16,161 bases of DNA from JAALLB01 sp964502215 (lineage in GTDB: Bacteria; Pseudomonadota; Alphaproteobacteria; Rhizobiales; Rhizobiaceae), in the NCBI GenBank assembly GCA_964502215.1, contig CAZCUN010000064.1, positions 1 to 16,161 of the forward strand. Reading direction: 5' to 3'. Shown here piece by piece: positions 1 through 7,327 of this stretch (the first letter of the stretch is position 1; each line of letters starts with the position of its first letter). Under the pieces are notes generated by a model. That model was not told the origin of the DNA. It saw only the letters and a program-made list of their open reading frames with translations, and ran no database searches. A program made the translations under genes and the position numbers.

Positions 1-51
1 CTTCTCATACCCATATTGATAACCCATTTTTGAGTTATCTGGGACAGCCCC
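1..51 (-). mobile_element. End of an insertion sequence (5' side of its transposase), cut by the window edge
   Basis: Bases 33-51, read on the minus strand, give GGGGCTGTCCCAGATAACT. The same 19 bp occur at 16112-16130 in the opposite orientation, as expected of IS terminal inverted repeats. Just inside the repeat, an ATG at 27 on the minus strand opens a frame reading MGYQYGYEK up to the window edge, which would be the transposase N-terminus. A TA dinucleotide (52-53) borders the repeat, as it does at the right-hand copy (16110-16111), which suggests a TA-containing target. The GGG-type ends and TA target could fit IS5-like or IS630-like elements, but too little is visible to assign a family. 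The repeat is seen directly; the transposase reading is inference. Confidence 0.6.
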
Positions 52-53
52 TA

Positions 54-397
54 ATGTTATTATGAACTGTCATTTGATAATCATGAATATGATTTTGCTT
101 CATTGCAAGTAATTTTAGTCAATTTTATTAGGCATCAAATAATGAGCAGCGGAGTCTCAATATTTGATGTTATCTAAAAACTTTTTTGAAAAAAACACAG
201 TTTCGCCCAATATTTTCCGCGTTCTAACCGTGTTTAAATAGCAATAATTGGGCAGTTGCCTCAGACGGTCCAGTTTAGCGATATACTGGTTTCAGCCCCC
301 CCAGCCCCCGGGAATCGTTAAACTGGACCACTGAGAATGACTCTATATATCCCCTAACTACCAACCGACTTTACTATTTCTAGTTAAGTCGGTTTTT
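54..397. other. Gene-free stretch beside the IS end
   Basis: No convincing coding frame is seen on either strand. The stretch holds a weak AT-rich inverted repeat (133-141 with 161-169), a 7-bp repeat pair (205-211 with 247-253), the 63-bp mini-element at 267-329 and a plus-strand terminator at 363-399. The terminator points away from any visible gene, so this looks like a junction or scar left by IS activity: the gene that once fed the terminator may have lain to the left. This reading is inference. Confidence 0.5.
267..329. repeat. 63-bp inverted-repeat mini-element, possible remnant of a second IS type
   Basis: Arms GGTCCAGTTTAGCGAT (267-282) and ATCGTTAAACTGGACC (314-329) are inverted copies with one mismatch in 16 bp. 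They enclose 31 bp that contain two runs of C. The outer tips are GGTCC and GGACC, the normal orientation for the two ends of one transposable element, so this could be an internally deleted IS or a MITE. The repeat does not match the IS repeat at the window edges. No clear target-site duplication is visible outside the arms. It could instead be a plain hairpin. Confidence 0.45.
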
Positions 398-399
398 TT
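363..399 (+). terminator. Rho-independent terminator with no visible gene upstream
   Basis: A perfect 9-bp stem, AACCGACTT (363-371) with AAGTCGGTT (386-394), is followed by a run of T to 399. The T tract lies on the plus-strand side, so it stops rightward transcription, yet no plus-strand gene precedes it in the window. On the minus strand the hairpin sits just after the stop codon of the DUF1223 gene but lacks a T run there, so it would act only weakly for that gene. Confidence 0.7.
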
Positions 400-1156
400 A
401 TAAATCTGTAATTACTGTTGCACCAATAATTGCTGAGGGGTCACCTTGAGCATTTAATTTTTGTAAAATAAGAGCGCATCCATCAAATCCACGCTTCTTC
501 ATTTCAGCAATAGGAAACTCAACCTGAAGGCCATTTGATTTTACCATACCTAAGGCTTGTGCATCATGAACAACGTTATGATAAGAAAGTGTCTTGCCGC
601 CGTTTTCACCGCGTTTAATCGTGACTTCTTGTTCTTTGTTGAAAAATACCATGTACAAAGTTGCGCCTTGCGAGTCTAAACTTTTTGAAACATCAATTTT
701 CAAACTTTCGCTATTAAGTTTTGCATTAATAGGCACAATCATACCGCGATTTGAATTCTTAAAAGTTTTAAGGGCATTATCAATATCGCCGCGCTTAGAG
801 CCAACAGCATGCGTTCTACCATTGATAACAGCCTGCGGTGTATAAACCTGACGTTCTTGTAATGCTCGTGCATAGCGATATTGACGCTGAGTATTGGACT
901 TGGATGCGAAAATGTCTTTCCAGCCTAGATAGTCCCAATAATCAACATGCCAGCTTAATGCCAAAACATCATTTGTCTTTGCAAAGTCACCAACAATTTT
1001 GTCAGCAGGCGGACAAGAATAACACCCTTGACTTGTAAAGACTTCAACAACACCTGATGGCTGCTTGATTTCGGCAGCACTCACGGACGAAATCATTGTA
1101 GCACTGGCACCGAGCGTTGAAGATGCAAACATAATGGAAAATAATAATTTACGCAT
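398..1156 (-). CDS. Secreted DUF1223 (thioredoxin-like) protein
   Basis: A 252-residue protein of the DUF1223 family, recognisable from FTSQGCYSCPPAD near the mature N-terminus and from the LSWHVDYWDYLGWKD and VYTPQAVINGR segments. Residues 1-28 form a signal peptide (KKL-type start, hydrophobic core, then VSAA), so the product is predicted to be periplasmic. C45 and C48 make a CxxC in a thioredoxin-like position, which suggests a thiol-disulfide role; the exact function of the family is not established. The start is supported by AGGAG 8 nt upstream. It lies downstream of acnA on the same strand but is separated by acnA's terminator, so it probably has its own promoter. A strong hairpin sits in its leader (1173-1199). 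Confidence 0.88.
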   Translation of the reverse strand: MRKLLFSIMFASSTLGASATMISSVSAAEIKQPSGVVEVFTSQGCYSCPPADKIVGDFAKTNDVLALSWHVDYWDYLGWKDIFASKSNTQRQYRYARALQERQVYTPQAVINGRTHAVGSKRGDIDNALKTFKNSNRGMIVPINAKLNSESLKIDVSKSLDSQGATLYMVFFNKEQEVTIKRGENGGKTLSYHNVVHDAQALGMVKSNGLQVEFPIAEMKKRGFDGCALILQKLNAQGDPSAIIGATVITDL

Positions 1157-1172
1157 GACACTGACTCCTAAA

Positions 1173-1199
1173 TTCCGTTAATGACCCCTCATTACGGAA
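1173..1199 (-). promoter_or_regulatory. Hairpin in the leader of the DUF1223 gene
   Basis: Read on the minus strand, TTCCGTAATGA pairs with TCATTAACGGAA around a GGGG loop, with a single bulged A. This gives about 11 base pairs ending roughly 16 nt before the start codon and just upstream of the AGGAG ribosome site. No T run follows it, so it is not a simple terminator. It could be an operator or an mRNA structure affecting translation or stability. Confidence 0.45.
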
Positions 1200-1290
1200 A
1201 TGATCTTCTGATTTGAAAGAAACTAATAGAAAACCACTTCAAATGCGACTCACAAGTCAGTGACGTAATTTAGATTTATAAATAAAGTAT

Positions 1291-1322
1291 AAAAAAAGCC
1301 GCTTTTCTATCAGAAAAGCGAC
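1291..1322 (-). terminator. Rho-independent terminator of acnA
   Basis: On the minus strand, GTCGCTTTTCT pairs with AGAAAAGCGGC around a three-base loop and is followed by seven T (1297 down to 1291). It lies 27 bp after the acnA stop codon and separates acnA from the DUF1223 gene. Confidence 0.85.
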
Positions 1323-1348
1323 TCTTAATCGTTTTAGTAAATTACAAG

Positions 1349-4048
1349 TTATGCAGCGCGGTTTAGATTGCGCAATACATAATGAAGAATGCCACCAGCT
1401 TTATAATAATCAAGCTCATCTTCTGTATCTACACGAACCAGAAGCTCGATTGATTTCTTTGATCCATCAGCAAAAGTAATATCAGCTGTAAGCGTTTGGC
1501 GCGGCTTCAAGTCTGTAAGACCTGCGATTGATACCTGCTCATCACCCTTCATGCCAAGCGCTTCCCAGCTATCGCCGTTTGTGAATACAAGCGGTAAAAC
1601 GCCCATACCAATCAGGTTAGAGCGGTGAATACGCTCAAAGCTTTCGGTTACAACTGCCTTTACACCCAATAGACGCGTGCCTTTAGCTGCCCAGTCACGA
1701 GATGAACCTGTGCCGTATTCTTTACCAGCAAAGATAATAAGCGGCGTGCCTTCATCTTTGTAGCGCATCGCAACATCATACATTGGGGCTTGATCACCAG
1801 ATGGGTAATGCTTTGAGAAACCGCCTTCAACATCGCTCAACATTTGGTTTTTAATACGAATGTTAGCAAACGTGCCGCGCATCATAATTTCGTGGTTACC
1901 ACGACGCGAACCATATGAGTTAAAATCAACTGGACGAACCTGACGGTCAGTCAAATAACCACCCGCAGGGGTATCCGCTTTAAACGAACCTGCTGGAGAA
2001 ATGTGATCAGTTGTGATCGAATCTGCAAAGAGACCCAGAATGCGAGCATCTTTAATATCATCAATCGCATCAGGCTCCATGCTCATGCCTTCAAAGTATG
2101 GTGGGTTTTGGACATAAGTAGATTCTTCTGACCAGTCATATGTCTCGCCACCAGAAACTTCAATTTCCTGCCAGCCCGCATCACCCTTGAAAGCATTGCC
2201 ATAACGTGTGTGGAACATATCTTCATTAATAGAAGTACGAATAAGATCCGCAATTTCTTTTGTTGAAGGCCAAATGTCTTTTAAGAAAACATCCTTACCA
2301 TCTTGGTCTTGACCCAAAGGCTCTTTGGTAATGTCAATGTGCATTGAACCAGCAATCGCATAAGCAACAACCAATGGCGGTGAAGCCAAATAGTTAGCAC
2401 GGCAATCAGGGCTAACACGACCTTCAAAGTTACGGTTACCAGAAAGAACTGAAGTAGCCAGAACGTCATTACCATTAATTGCATTTGAAATTGGCTCAGG
2501 CAGTGGGCCAGAGTTACCAATACAAGTTGTACAACCATAACCCACAAGGTTAAAGCCCATTGCATCTAGATCATCTTGAAGATTTGCTTTTTCAAGATAA
2601 TCGGTAACAATTTGCGAACCAGGTGCAAGCGATGTTTTAACCCAAGGCTTAACAGAAAGCCCCTTTGCAAGTGCATTACGCGCTAACAAACCAGCACCAA
2701 TCATAACCGATGGGTTTGAGGTGTTCGTACAAGAAGTAATCGCAGCAATAACAACATCACCGTCATCAATCTTATAATTTGTGCCTTCAACAGCATAGCG
2801 CTTCTCATCGCCTTTTTTGCCAATCGTGCCAGATTTAATTGCTTTAGCAGCTTCAGCAAAAGCAACATCTGCACCAGCAAGTGCTACACGGTCTTGAGGG
2901 CGCTTAGGGCCAGAGATCGATGGTACAACATCGCCCATTGCAAGAGAAAGTGTTGAAGAGAAAATAGGATTAGCAGTCGAATCATCACGCCACATGCCCT
3001 GCTCTTTTGCATAAGCCTCAACAAGTGCTACACGGTCAGCTTCACGGCCTGTGTCTTTTAGGTATTTGATTGAATCAACATCAACTGGGAAGAACCCACA
3101 TGTTGCACCATATTCTGGCGCCATGTTTGCGATTGTTGCTTGGTCTTCTAAAGACAAGCTTGAAAGGCCTGAACCATAAAATTCTACAAACTTACCAACA
3201 ACGCCTTTTTGACGAAGCATTTCAACAACGGTCAGAACCAAGTCGGTTGCGGTTGTACCTTCAACCATCTTGCCCGTAAGTTCAAAACCAATCACTTCAG
3301 GAACAAGCATTGTAATCGGCTGACCCAACATTGCAGCTTCCGCCTCAATGCCGCCAACACCCCAACCCAGAACAGAAAGTCCGTTCACCATAGTTGTGTG
3401 ACTATCCGTACCCACAAGCGTATCAGGGTAAGCAACGGTTTTACCGTCAATATCTTTTGTCCAAACTGTTTGCGCCAAGTTTTCTAAATTTACTTGGTGA
3501 CAGATACCAGTTCCTGGAGGCACAACACGGAAATTATCAAAAGCTTCCTGACCCCACTTAAGGAATGTGTAACGCTCACCATTGCGCTCATATTCACGAT
3601 CGACATTCATCGTAAAGGCTTTTTCATTTGCGAAAAAATCAACCATCACCGAGTGGTCAATCACAAGATCACAAGGCACTTGCGGATTAATTGCATCCGT
3701 ATTGCCACCAAGTGTTTTGGTTGCATCACGCATCGCAGCCAAATCAACAACCGCAGGAACGCCTGTAAAATCCTGCATCAAAACACGCGCTGGACGATAA
3801 GCGATTTCTGTTTCAGCAGAACCTTTGGTGTTAACCCAATCAGCAACTGCTTGAATATTTTCTTTCGTAACCGAACGGCCATCTTCAAAGCGAAGTAAGT
3901 TTTCTAACAAAACCTTTAATGAAAAAGGCAGAGTTGAAATGCCAGTAAGGCCATTTTCTTCTGCTTTTGAGAGGGAGTAATATGTAAATTCCTTACCGTT
4001 CACGGTCATGGTTGATTTACACTTGAAACTGTCGAGGGAGTTCAACAT
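1349..4048 (-). CDS. acnA: Aconitate hydratase A (aconitase)
   Basis: Cytoplasmic [4Fe-4S] enzyme of the citric acid cycle that interconverts citrate and isocitrate through cis-aconitate. At 899 residues it has the normal AcnA/IRP-type length. The three cluster ligands are visible: C440 in AAITSCTNTSNP, and C506 and C509 in GYGCTTCIGNSG. Substrate-loop motifs include LVGTDSHTTMVNGL (about 211-224) and the C-terminal swivel domain with FADSITTDHISPAGS (674-688), GSRRGNHEIMMRGTF (713-727) and EYGTGSSRDWAAKG. The N-terminus (SLDSF...VNGKEFTYYSL) matches the family start, which supports the ATG at 4048. It is divergent from the ccm operon, has a good promoter candidate at 4121-4149, and ends in its own terminator. 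Confidence 0.98.
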   Translation of the reverse strand: MLNSLDSFKCKSTMTVNGKEFTYYSLSKAEENGLTGISTLPFSLKVLLENLLRFEDGRSVTKENIQAVADWVNTKGSAETEIAYRPARVLMQDFTGVPAVVDLAAMRDATKTLGGNTDAINPQVPCDLVIDHSVMVDFFANEKAFTMNVDREYERNGERYTFLKWGQEAFDNFRVVPPGTGICHQVNLENLAQTVWTKDIDGKTVAYPDTLVGTDSHTTMVNGLSVLGWGVGGIEAEAAMLGQPITMLVPEVIGFELTGKMVEGTTATDLVLTVVEMLRQKGVVGKFVEFYGSGLSSLSLEDQATIANMAPEYGATCGFFPVDVDSIKYLKDTGREADRVALVEAYAKEQGMWRDDSTANPIFSSTLSLAMGDVVPSISGPKRPQDRVALAGADVAFAEAAKAIKSGTIGKKGDEKRYAVEGTNYKIDDGDVVIAAITSCTNTSNPSVMIGAGLLARNALAKGLSVKPWVKTSLAPGSQIVTDYLEKANLQDDLDAMGFNLVGYGCTTCIGNSGPLPEPISNAINGNDVLATSVLSGNRNFEGRVSPDCRANYLASPPLVVAYAIAGSMHIDITKEPLGQDQDGKDVFLKDIWPSTKEIADLIRTSINEDMFHTRYGNAFKGDAGWQEIEVSGGETYDWSEESTYVQNPPYFEGMSMEPDAIDDIKDARILGLFADSITTDHISPAGSFKADTPAGGYLTDRQVRPVDFNSYGSRRGNHEIMMRGTFANIRIKNQMLSDVEGGFSKHYPSGDQAPMYDVAMRYKDEGTPLIIFAGKEYGTGSSRDWAAKGTRLLGVKAVVTESFERIHRSNLIGMGVLPLVFTNGDSWEALGMKGDEQVSIAGLTDLKPRQTLTADITFADGSKKSIELLVRVDTEDELDYYKAGGILHYVLRNLNRAA

Positions 4049-4120
4049 GAAGCATCTTTCTTGAAGTTTGCGAAAATCTTATGAGCGCATCATATCAAAG
4101 ATGCCACTCCTTTTGAACGT

Positions 4121-4149
4121 CTTATAGATGCAAATATCACAATTGTGAA
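4121..4149 (-). promoter_or_regulatory. Candidate sigma-70 promoter of acnA with a palindromic operator
   Basis: On the minus strand, TTCACA (4149-4144) and TATAAG (4126-4121) are 17 bp apart, each one base from the consensus hexamers. This would give a leader of about 65-70 nt before acnA. A perfect 12-bp palindrome, TCACAATTGTGA (4137-4148), covers most of the -35 box, a common position for a repressor site. The regulator cannot be named from the sequence. Confidence 0.5.
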
Positions 4150-4210
4150 TAGGCCAAAAGATGAAGAACTAAAGGCTTTAATTGGTTATTACAATTTCAT
4201 GGCTTTTCGC

Positions 4211-4226
4211 GCTCTAAATTTAGCGC
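4211..4226. promoter_or_regulatory. Palindrome just upstream of ccmA
   Basis: GCTCTAAATTTAGCGC is a 16-bp palindrome with one mismatched pair and a perfect CTAAATTTAG core. It ends 12 bp before the ccmA start codon. TAAATT could also serve as part of a -10 box, but no well-spaced -35 is clear. It is a candidate operator or promoter element for the ccm operon, with weak support. Confidence 0.25.
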
Positions 4227-4238
4227 TAGAAGAACCTT

Positions 4239-4847
4239 ATGAAACTAATTGTAGAAAATTTAGGGCTATCACGAGCAAGTCAAGAAATCGTCTCTGGTAT
4301 TTCGTTTGAATTAAATGCAGGCGATGCGTTAATTGTGACAGGCGAAAACGGCTCAGGCAAATCCACGACTCTGCGCGGCATCGCAGGATTACTTCCTTTG
4401 ACACAAGGCTCAGTTCGCTTGCTTGATGAAACAGGCAAACAATTTGAAGGCGAAACCAGAGAGTATTGTCACTATCTTGGCCACCAAAACGGCATGAAAC
4501 CAGCATTAAGTGTGCGTGAAAATCTCGACTTCTGGCAAAAGTTCTGTGGCGATCCAGATTTAAGCATTGAAGAAGCACTTGAAGAAGTCGATCTTGCTCA
4601 TACTATCGATTTGCCTTTCAGCTATTTATCCGCAGGTATGAAGCGACGTGTTTCTATTGCTAGACTTTTAGTTTCTGACAGACCGATTTGGATCGTTGAT
4701 GAACCAACCGCAGGGTTGGACGCACATTCAGTGAAAATGTTTACAGGATTATGCAAAGCCTTTTGTGATGGCGGCGGCATTTTAATTGCCGCAACGCATT
4801 TACCGCTGGGTATTGAAACTGAAAAAACGCTTGAGATTGGGGAGTAA
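4239..4847 (+). CDS. ccmA: Heme exporter ATP-binding protein CcmA
   Basis: ABC-transporter ATPase of the CcmABCD complex, which releases holo-CcmE during cytochrome c maturation and acts at the cytoplasmic face of the inner membrane. The protein is 202 residues, normal for CcmA. Walker A GENGSGKST is at 35-43, the signature SYLSAGMKRR around 128-137, Walker B WIVDEP at 151-156 and the switch histidine H187. It is the first gene of a plus-strand operon, divergent from acnA. The stop codon directly abuts the ATG of the next small gene, whereas ccmB would usually follow here. Confidence 0.96.
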   Translation: MKLIVENLGLSRASQEIVSGISFELNAGDALIVTGENGSGKSTTLRGIAGLLPLTQGSVRLLDETGKQFEGETREYCHYLGHQNGMKPALSVRENLDFWQKFCGDPDLSIEEALEEVDLAHTIDLPFSYLSAGMKRRVSIARLLVSDRPIWIVDEPTAGLDAHSVKMFTGLCKAFCDGGGILIAATHLPLGIETEKTLEIGE

Positions 4848-5114
4848 ATGGAAACTGCTCTCAGAAAATTACTAATTATCTGCGGTGTATTATTATTGAT
4901 TGCAGGCATTCTTAGCCTTCTACAATATGTAATTTCTTACTCTCTTTATCTCATAGGTATTTCAATCTTTGATGGGCAACCGTTTTTTGCGCAAGGGCTT
5001 CTATCGCTTATCATAACTTTAGTGAGTTCATTTCAACCAATCGCAATAGGCTCACTTTGCTTATATGCTGCACATCGAATTTCCCCATTAAAAAACCTTT
5101 TTGAGAAAAAATAA
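4848..5114 (+). CDS. Unknown 88-residue membrane protein between ccmA and ccmB
   Basis: I do not recognise this family. The protein has two hydrophobic stretches likely to span the membrane (about 6-31 and 48-73), joined by a short loop (FDGQPFFAQG), and a basic C-terminal tail (HRISPLKNLFEKK). GGGGAG lies four bases before its ATG, a strong ribosome site located inside the end of ccmA. The junctions are exact: ccmA's TAA precedes this ATG, and this gene's TAA precedes the ccmB ATG. It should therefore be co-transcribed and translated with the heme exporter. A role as an accessory or stabilising subunit of the CcmABC complex is inference from position only. A small hitch-hiking membrane protein is the alternative. 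Confidence 0.75.
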   Translation: METALRKLLIICGVLLLIAGILSLLQYVISYSLYLIGISIFDGQPFFAQGLLSLIITLVSSFQPIAIGSLCLYAAHRISPLKNLFEKK

Positions 5115-5774
5115 ATGCTCGCTCTCCTAAAACGCGAAATCCTTTTAAGTATCCGCGCTGGCGGTAGCGCCTTAACAGGTGTTTTATTTTTTCTAGCAGT
5201 CGTAAGCGTTTTTCCATTTGCGGTTGGGCCAGATACAAAACTTTTGTCTCACTTAGCCCCTGCAATTTTATGGATTGGCGCATTGCTTGCAAGCTTGCTT
5301 GGGTTAGACAGATTATTTGCGCAAGAGCGTGAAGATGGCTCCCTTGATCTGGTCGTTATGCAATCACATCCACTTGCCCTAACGATTTTCATCAAAGCCA
5401 TTGCCCACTGGTTGATGACAGGCTTGCCGCTAGTGCTAGCAACACCACTCTTTGGCATATTGTTAAACTTATCACCCCTTGGCATAGGGGCTACCATGAT
5501 AACACTTCTAGCAGGCACGCCAGCCATCTCATTCATTGGCGCTGTTGGTGCGGCTGTTTCGGTTAAACTCCCACGCGGCGGCATGTTGATTTCCGTACTC
5601 GTATTACCGCTCGTTATTCCAATTCTTATTTTTGGCGTTGCAGCAATCACAGGCGCATTAGAAGACCCTGCGCCTTTTACCTCGCCATTTTTATTTGTAT
5701 GCGCCATAACTCTTTTCACATCTGTGCTAGGTCCTCTTGCGGCAAGCGTGATGCTGCGGCATTCTGCCGACTGA
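5115..5774 (+). CDS. ccmB: Heme exporter permease CcmB
   Basis: Integral membrane subunit of the CcmABCD heme-handling ABC complex. At 219 residues it has the usual length, with about six hydrophobic spans and the family's conserved start (LLKREILLSIRAGG) and LFAQEREDGSLDLV segment (68-81), the cytoplasmic loop that follows the second span. The start codon directly follows the stop of the 88-residue gene. A 32-bp gap separates it from ccmC, the only real gap in the operon. Confidence 0.95.
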   Translation: MLALLKREILLSIRAGGSALTGVLFFLAVVSVFPFAVGPDTKLLSHLAPAILWIGALLASLLGLDRLFAQEREDGSLDLVVMQSHPLALTIFIKAIAHWLMTGLPLVLATPLFGILLNLSPLGIGATMITLLAGTPAISFIGAVGAAVSVKLPRGGMLISVLVLPLVIPILIFGVAAITGALEDPAPFTSPFLFVCAITLFTSVLGPLAASVMLRHSAD

Positions 5775-5806
5775 ATTTTGACACTTTGAAAGTTTAAAGA
5801 TACTCC

Positions 5807-6571
5807 ATGACAACAGAAACGATCAAACCTTCGATCTGGGCTTTTGCCAATCCAACGCGCTTTATGGGCTTTGCTAATAAAGCAATTCCTGTGCTGGCGA
5901 CCATCACCTTCTTATTGCTGGCGATAGGATTATGGCTATCCTTTAATGCGCCTGAAGATTACCAACAAGGCTATACAGTTCTAATCATGTTCATCCATGT
6001 GCCAGCCGCATGGCTTGCGATGATGTCTTATTCTGTGATGAGCATTTCCGCGATTGGCACAATCGTATGGCGTCATCCACTTGCAGATGTATCCCTGAGA
6101 TCAGCCGCACCTCTTGGGGCGATGTTTACCATTCTTGCCCTTGCCACAGGCTCACTTTGGGGCAAACCAATGTGGGGCACTTGGTGGGAGTGGGACGCAC
6201 GCATGACATCTGTGCTTGTTCTTCTTATCATTTATCTAGGCCTAATTGCGCTTTCAAAAGCCTTTGACGAACCTTCAGAAGCAGCTCTTCCTTTGGCGGT
6301 TATGACGCTTACGGGCTTTGCCGTTATTCCGATTATCAAATTCTCAGTTGATTGGTGGAACACGCTTCACCAACCAGCCAGTGTTTCGCGCTTTGATCGC
6401 CCTGCCATGGGGCCTGAATTTTTATATCCATTGCTCATTATGGCACTTGCTTATATGGCGATATTTTTCACACTGCACATGATGGCAATGCGCAATGAAG
6501 TTTTAAACCGCCGCATCCGCACCATGAAAATGCAAGCTGCAAGAAAACAAAAATCAAAGGGAGACGCATAA
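5807..6571 (+). CDS. ccmC: Heme lyase / heme-binding membrane protein CcmC
   Basis: Inner-membrane protein that presents heme to the chaperone CcmE during cytochrome c maturation. At 254 residues it has six predicted spans and the tryptophan-rich WWD heme-binding motif WGTWWEWDAR (123-132). The two conserved periplasmic histidines that would ligate heme appear as H64 (FIHVPAAW) and H188 (WWNTLHQ). Its stop codon shares one base with the ccmD start (TAATG), which implies translational coupling. Confidence 0.97.
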   Translation: MTTETIKPSIWAFANPTRFMGFANKAIPVLATITFLLLAIGLWLSFNAPEDYQQGYTVLIMFIHVPAAWLAMMSYSVMSISAIGTIVWRHPLADVSLRSAAPLGAMFTILALATGSLWGKPMWGTWWEWDARMTSVLVLLIIYLGLIALSKAFDEPSEAALPLAVMTLTGFAVIPIIKFSVDWWNTLHQPASVSRFDRPAMGPEFLYPLLIMALAYMAIFFTLHMMAMRNEVLNRRIRTMKMQAARKQKSKGDA

Positions 6572-6732
6572 TGTTTGGCGAACACGCAAGCTTCATAATT
6601 CCCTCTTATATCATCAGCTTTATTGCAATTCTTGGCATGACAATCTTCATCATTGTGCAACATAAGTCCCGCAAGGCAGAATTAAAACGTCTTGAAGAGG
6701 CTGGCATTAAGCGCAGGTCAAAAAATGACTGA
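6571..6732 (+). CDS. ccmD: Heme exporter small subunit CcmD
   Basis: A 53-residue gene beginning MFGEHASFIIPSYII. It has one membrane span (about 10-30) followed by a highly charged cytoplasmic tail (HKSRKAELKRLEEAGIKRR), the standard CcmD architecture. CcmD is needed to release holo-CcmE from the CcmABC complex. The ATG overlaps the ccmC stop by one base, and the gene's end overlaps the ccmG start by eight bases (ATGACTGA). Its size, its position between ccmC and ccmG and the charged tail make the call firm despite its shortness. Confidence 0.93.
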   Translation: MFGEHASFIIPSYIISFIAILGMTIFIIVQHKSRKAELKRLEEAGIKRRSKND

Positions 6733-7327
6733 AGGAACACAAGACAAACCCAAAGCACGCATCTGGACATCCATCCTGCCCCTCTTCGTATTCTTAGGAA
6801 TTGCAGGCGCAAGTTATTCGCTGCTTTCTAAAGAAGGACGCGATGTTTCTGCCCTTCCATCTGCCTTACTAGACAAGCCAGCCCCTAATCTTGGTGTGCC
6901 TGAACTCAACGGTCTAACCAAAGATGGCCAACAAATTCCTGGAATGACGCAAGATATGTTCAAAGGGAAAATATCAGTCGTAAACGTCTTTGCTTCATGG
7001 TGCGTACCATGCAGACAAGAGCACCCGAACATTGTAAAATTGGGCAATGATGATCGCCTCCAAATTGTTGGCATCAATCATAAAGATGGCAATAAAAATG
7101 CACTTGGATTTTTATCAGAACTTGGCAATCCTTATGATGTCGTGGGTGTAGATCGCTCTGGCCGTGCATCCATTGAATGGGGCGTTTATGGTGTACCTGA
7201 AACATTTATCGTAAACCATGAAGGGCGTATAATTTTTAAACATGTTGGCCCAGTCAGCCCACGTGACCTTGAACAAAGATTGATGCCGATCATTGAAGAA
7301 GCGATTAAAAGCGCCACTTCATCTTAA
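6725..7327 (+). CDS. ccmG: Thiol:disulfide interchange protein CcmG (DsbE/CycY)
   Basis: Membrane-anchored periplasmic thioredoxin that reduces apocytochrome c cysteines before heme attachment. From the ATG at 6725 it is 200 residues, with an N-terminal anchor (about 14-35) and a thioredoxin fold with active site WCVPC (C93, C96) and the cis-proline region YGVPETF (P158). A longer frame from a TTG at 6692 exists, but it would overlap ccmD heavily and adds nothing like a family N-terminus, so I chose the ATG. That start overlaps the ccmD stop by eight bases. The end shares one base with the next gene. Confidence 0.95.
   Translation: MTEGTQDKPKARIWTSILPLFVFLGIAGASYSLLSKEGRDVSALPSALLDKPAPNLGVPELNGLTKDGQQIPGMTQDMFKGKISVVNVFASWCVPCRQEHPNIVKLGNDDRLQIVGINHKDGNKNALGFLSELGNPYDVVGVDRSGRASIEWGVYGVPETFIVNHEGRIIFKHVGPVSPRDLEQRLMPIIEEAIKSATSS

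Noticed and set aside
133..169. 9-bp inverted repeat CATCAAATA/TATTTGATG
   Set aside because: AT-rich with a 19-base loop and no T run. It is too weak to call a terminator or a regulatory site.
3494..3898. Plus-strand 134-residue open frame
   Set aside because: It lies wholly antisense to acnA, whose protein sequence is conserved through this region. Its own translation has no family features.
5249..5719. Minus-strand 156-residue open frame
   Set aside because: It is antisense to ccmB and is a by-product of ccmB codon use; no ribosome site or recognisable domain.
5778..5806. TTGACA before ccmC as an internal promoter
   Set aside because: The -10 position at 17-bp spacing falls on TACTCC right against the ccmC ATG, leaving no room for a leader; it is probably chance.
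6692..6724. TTG-initiated N-terminal extension of ccmG
   Set aside because: It would overlap ccmD by about 40 bases; the ATG at 6725 overlapping the ccmD stop fits the family better.
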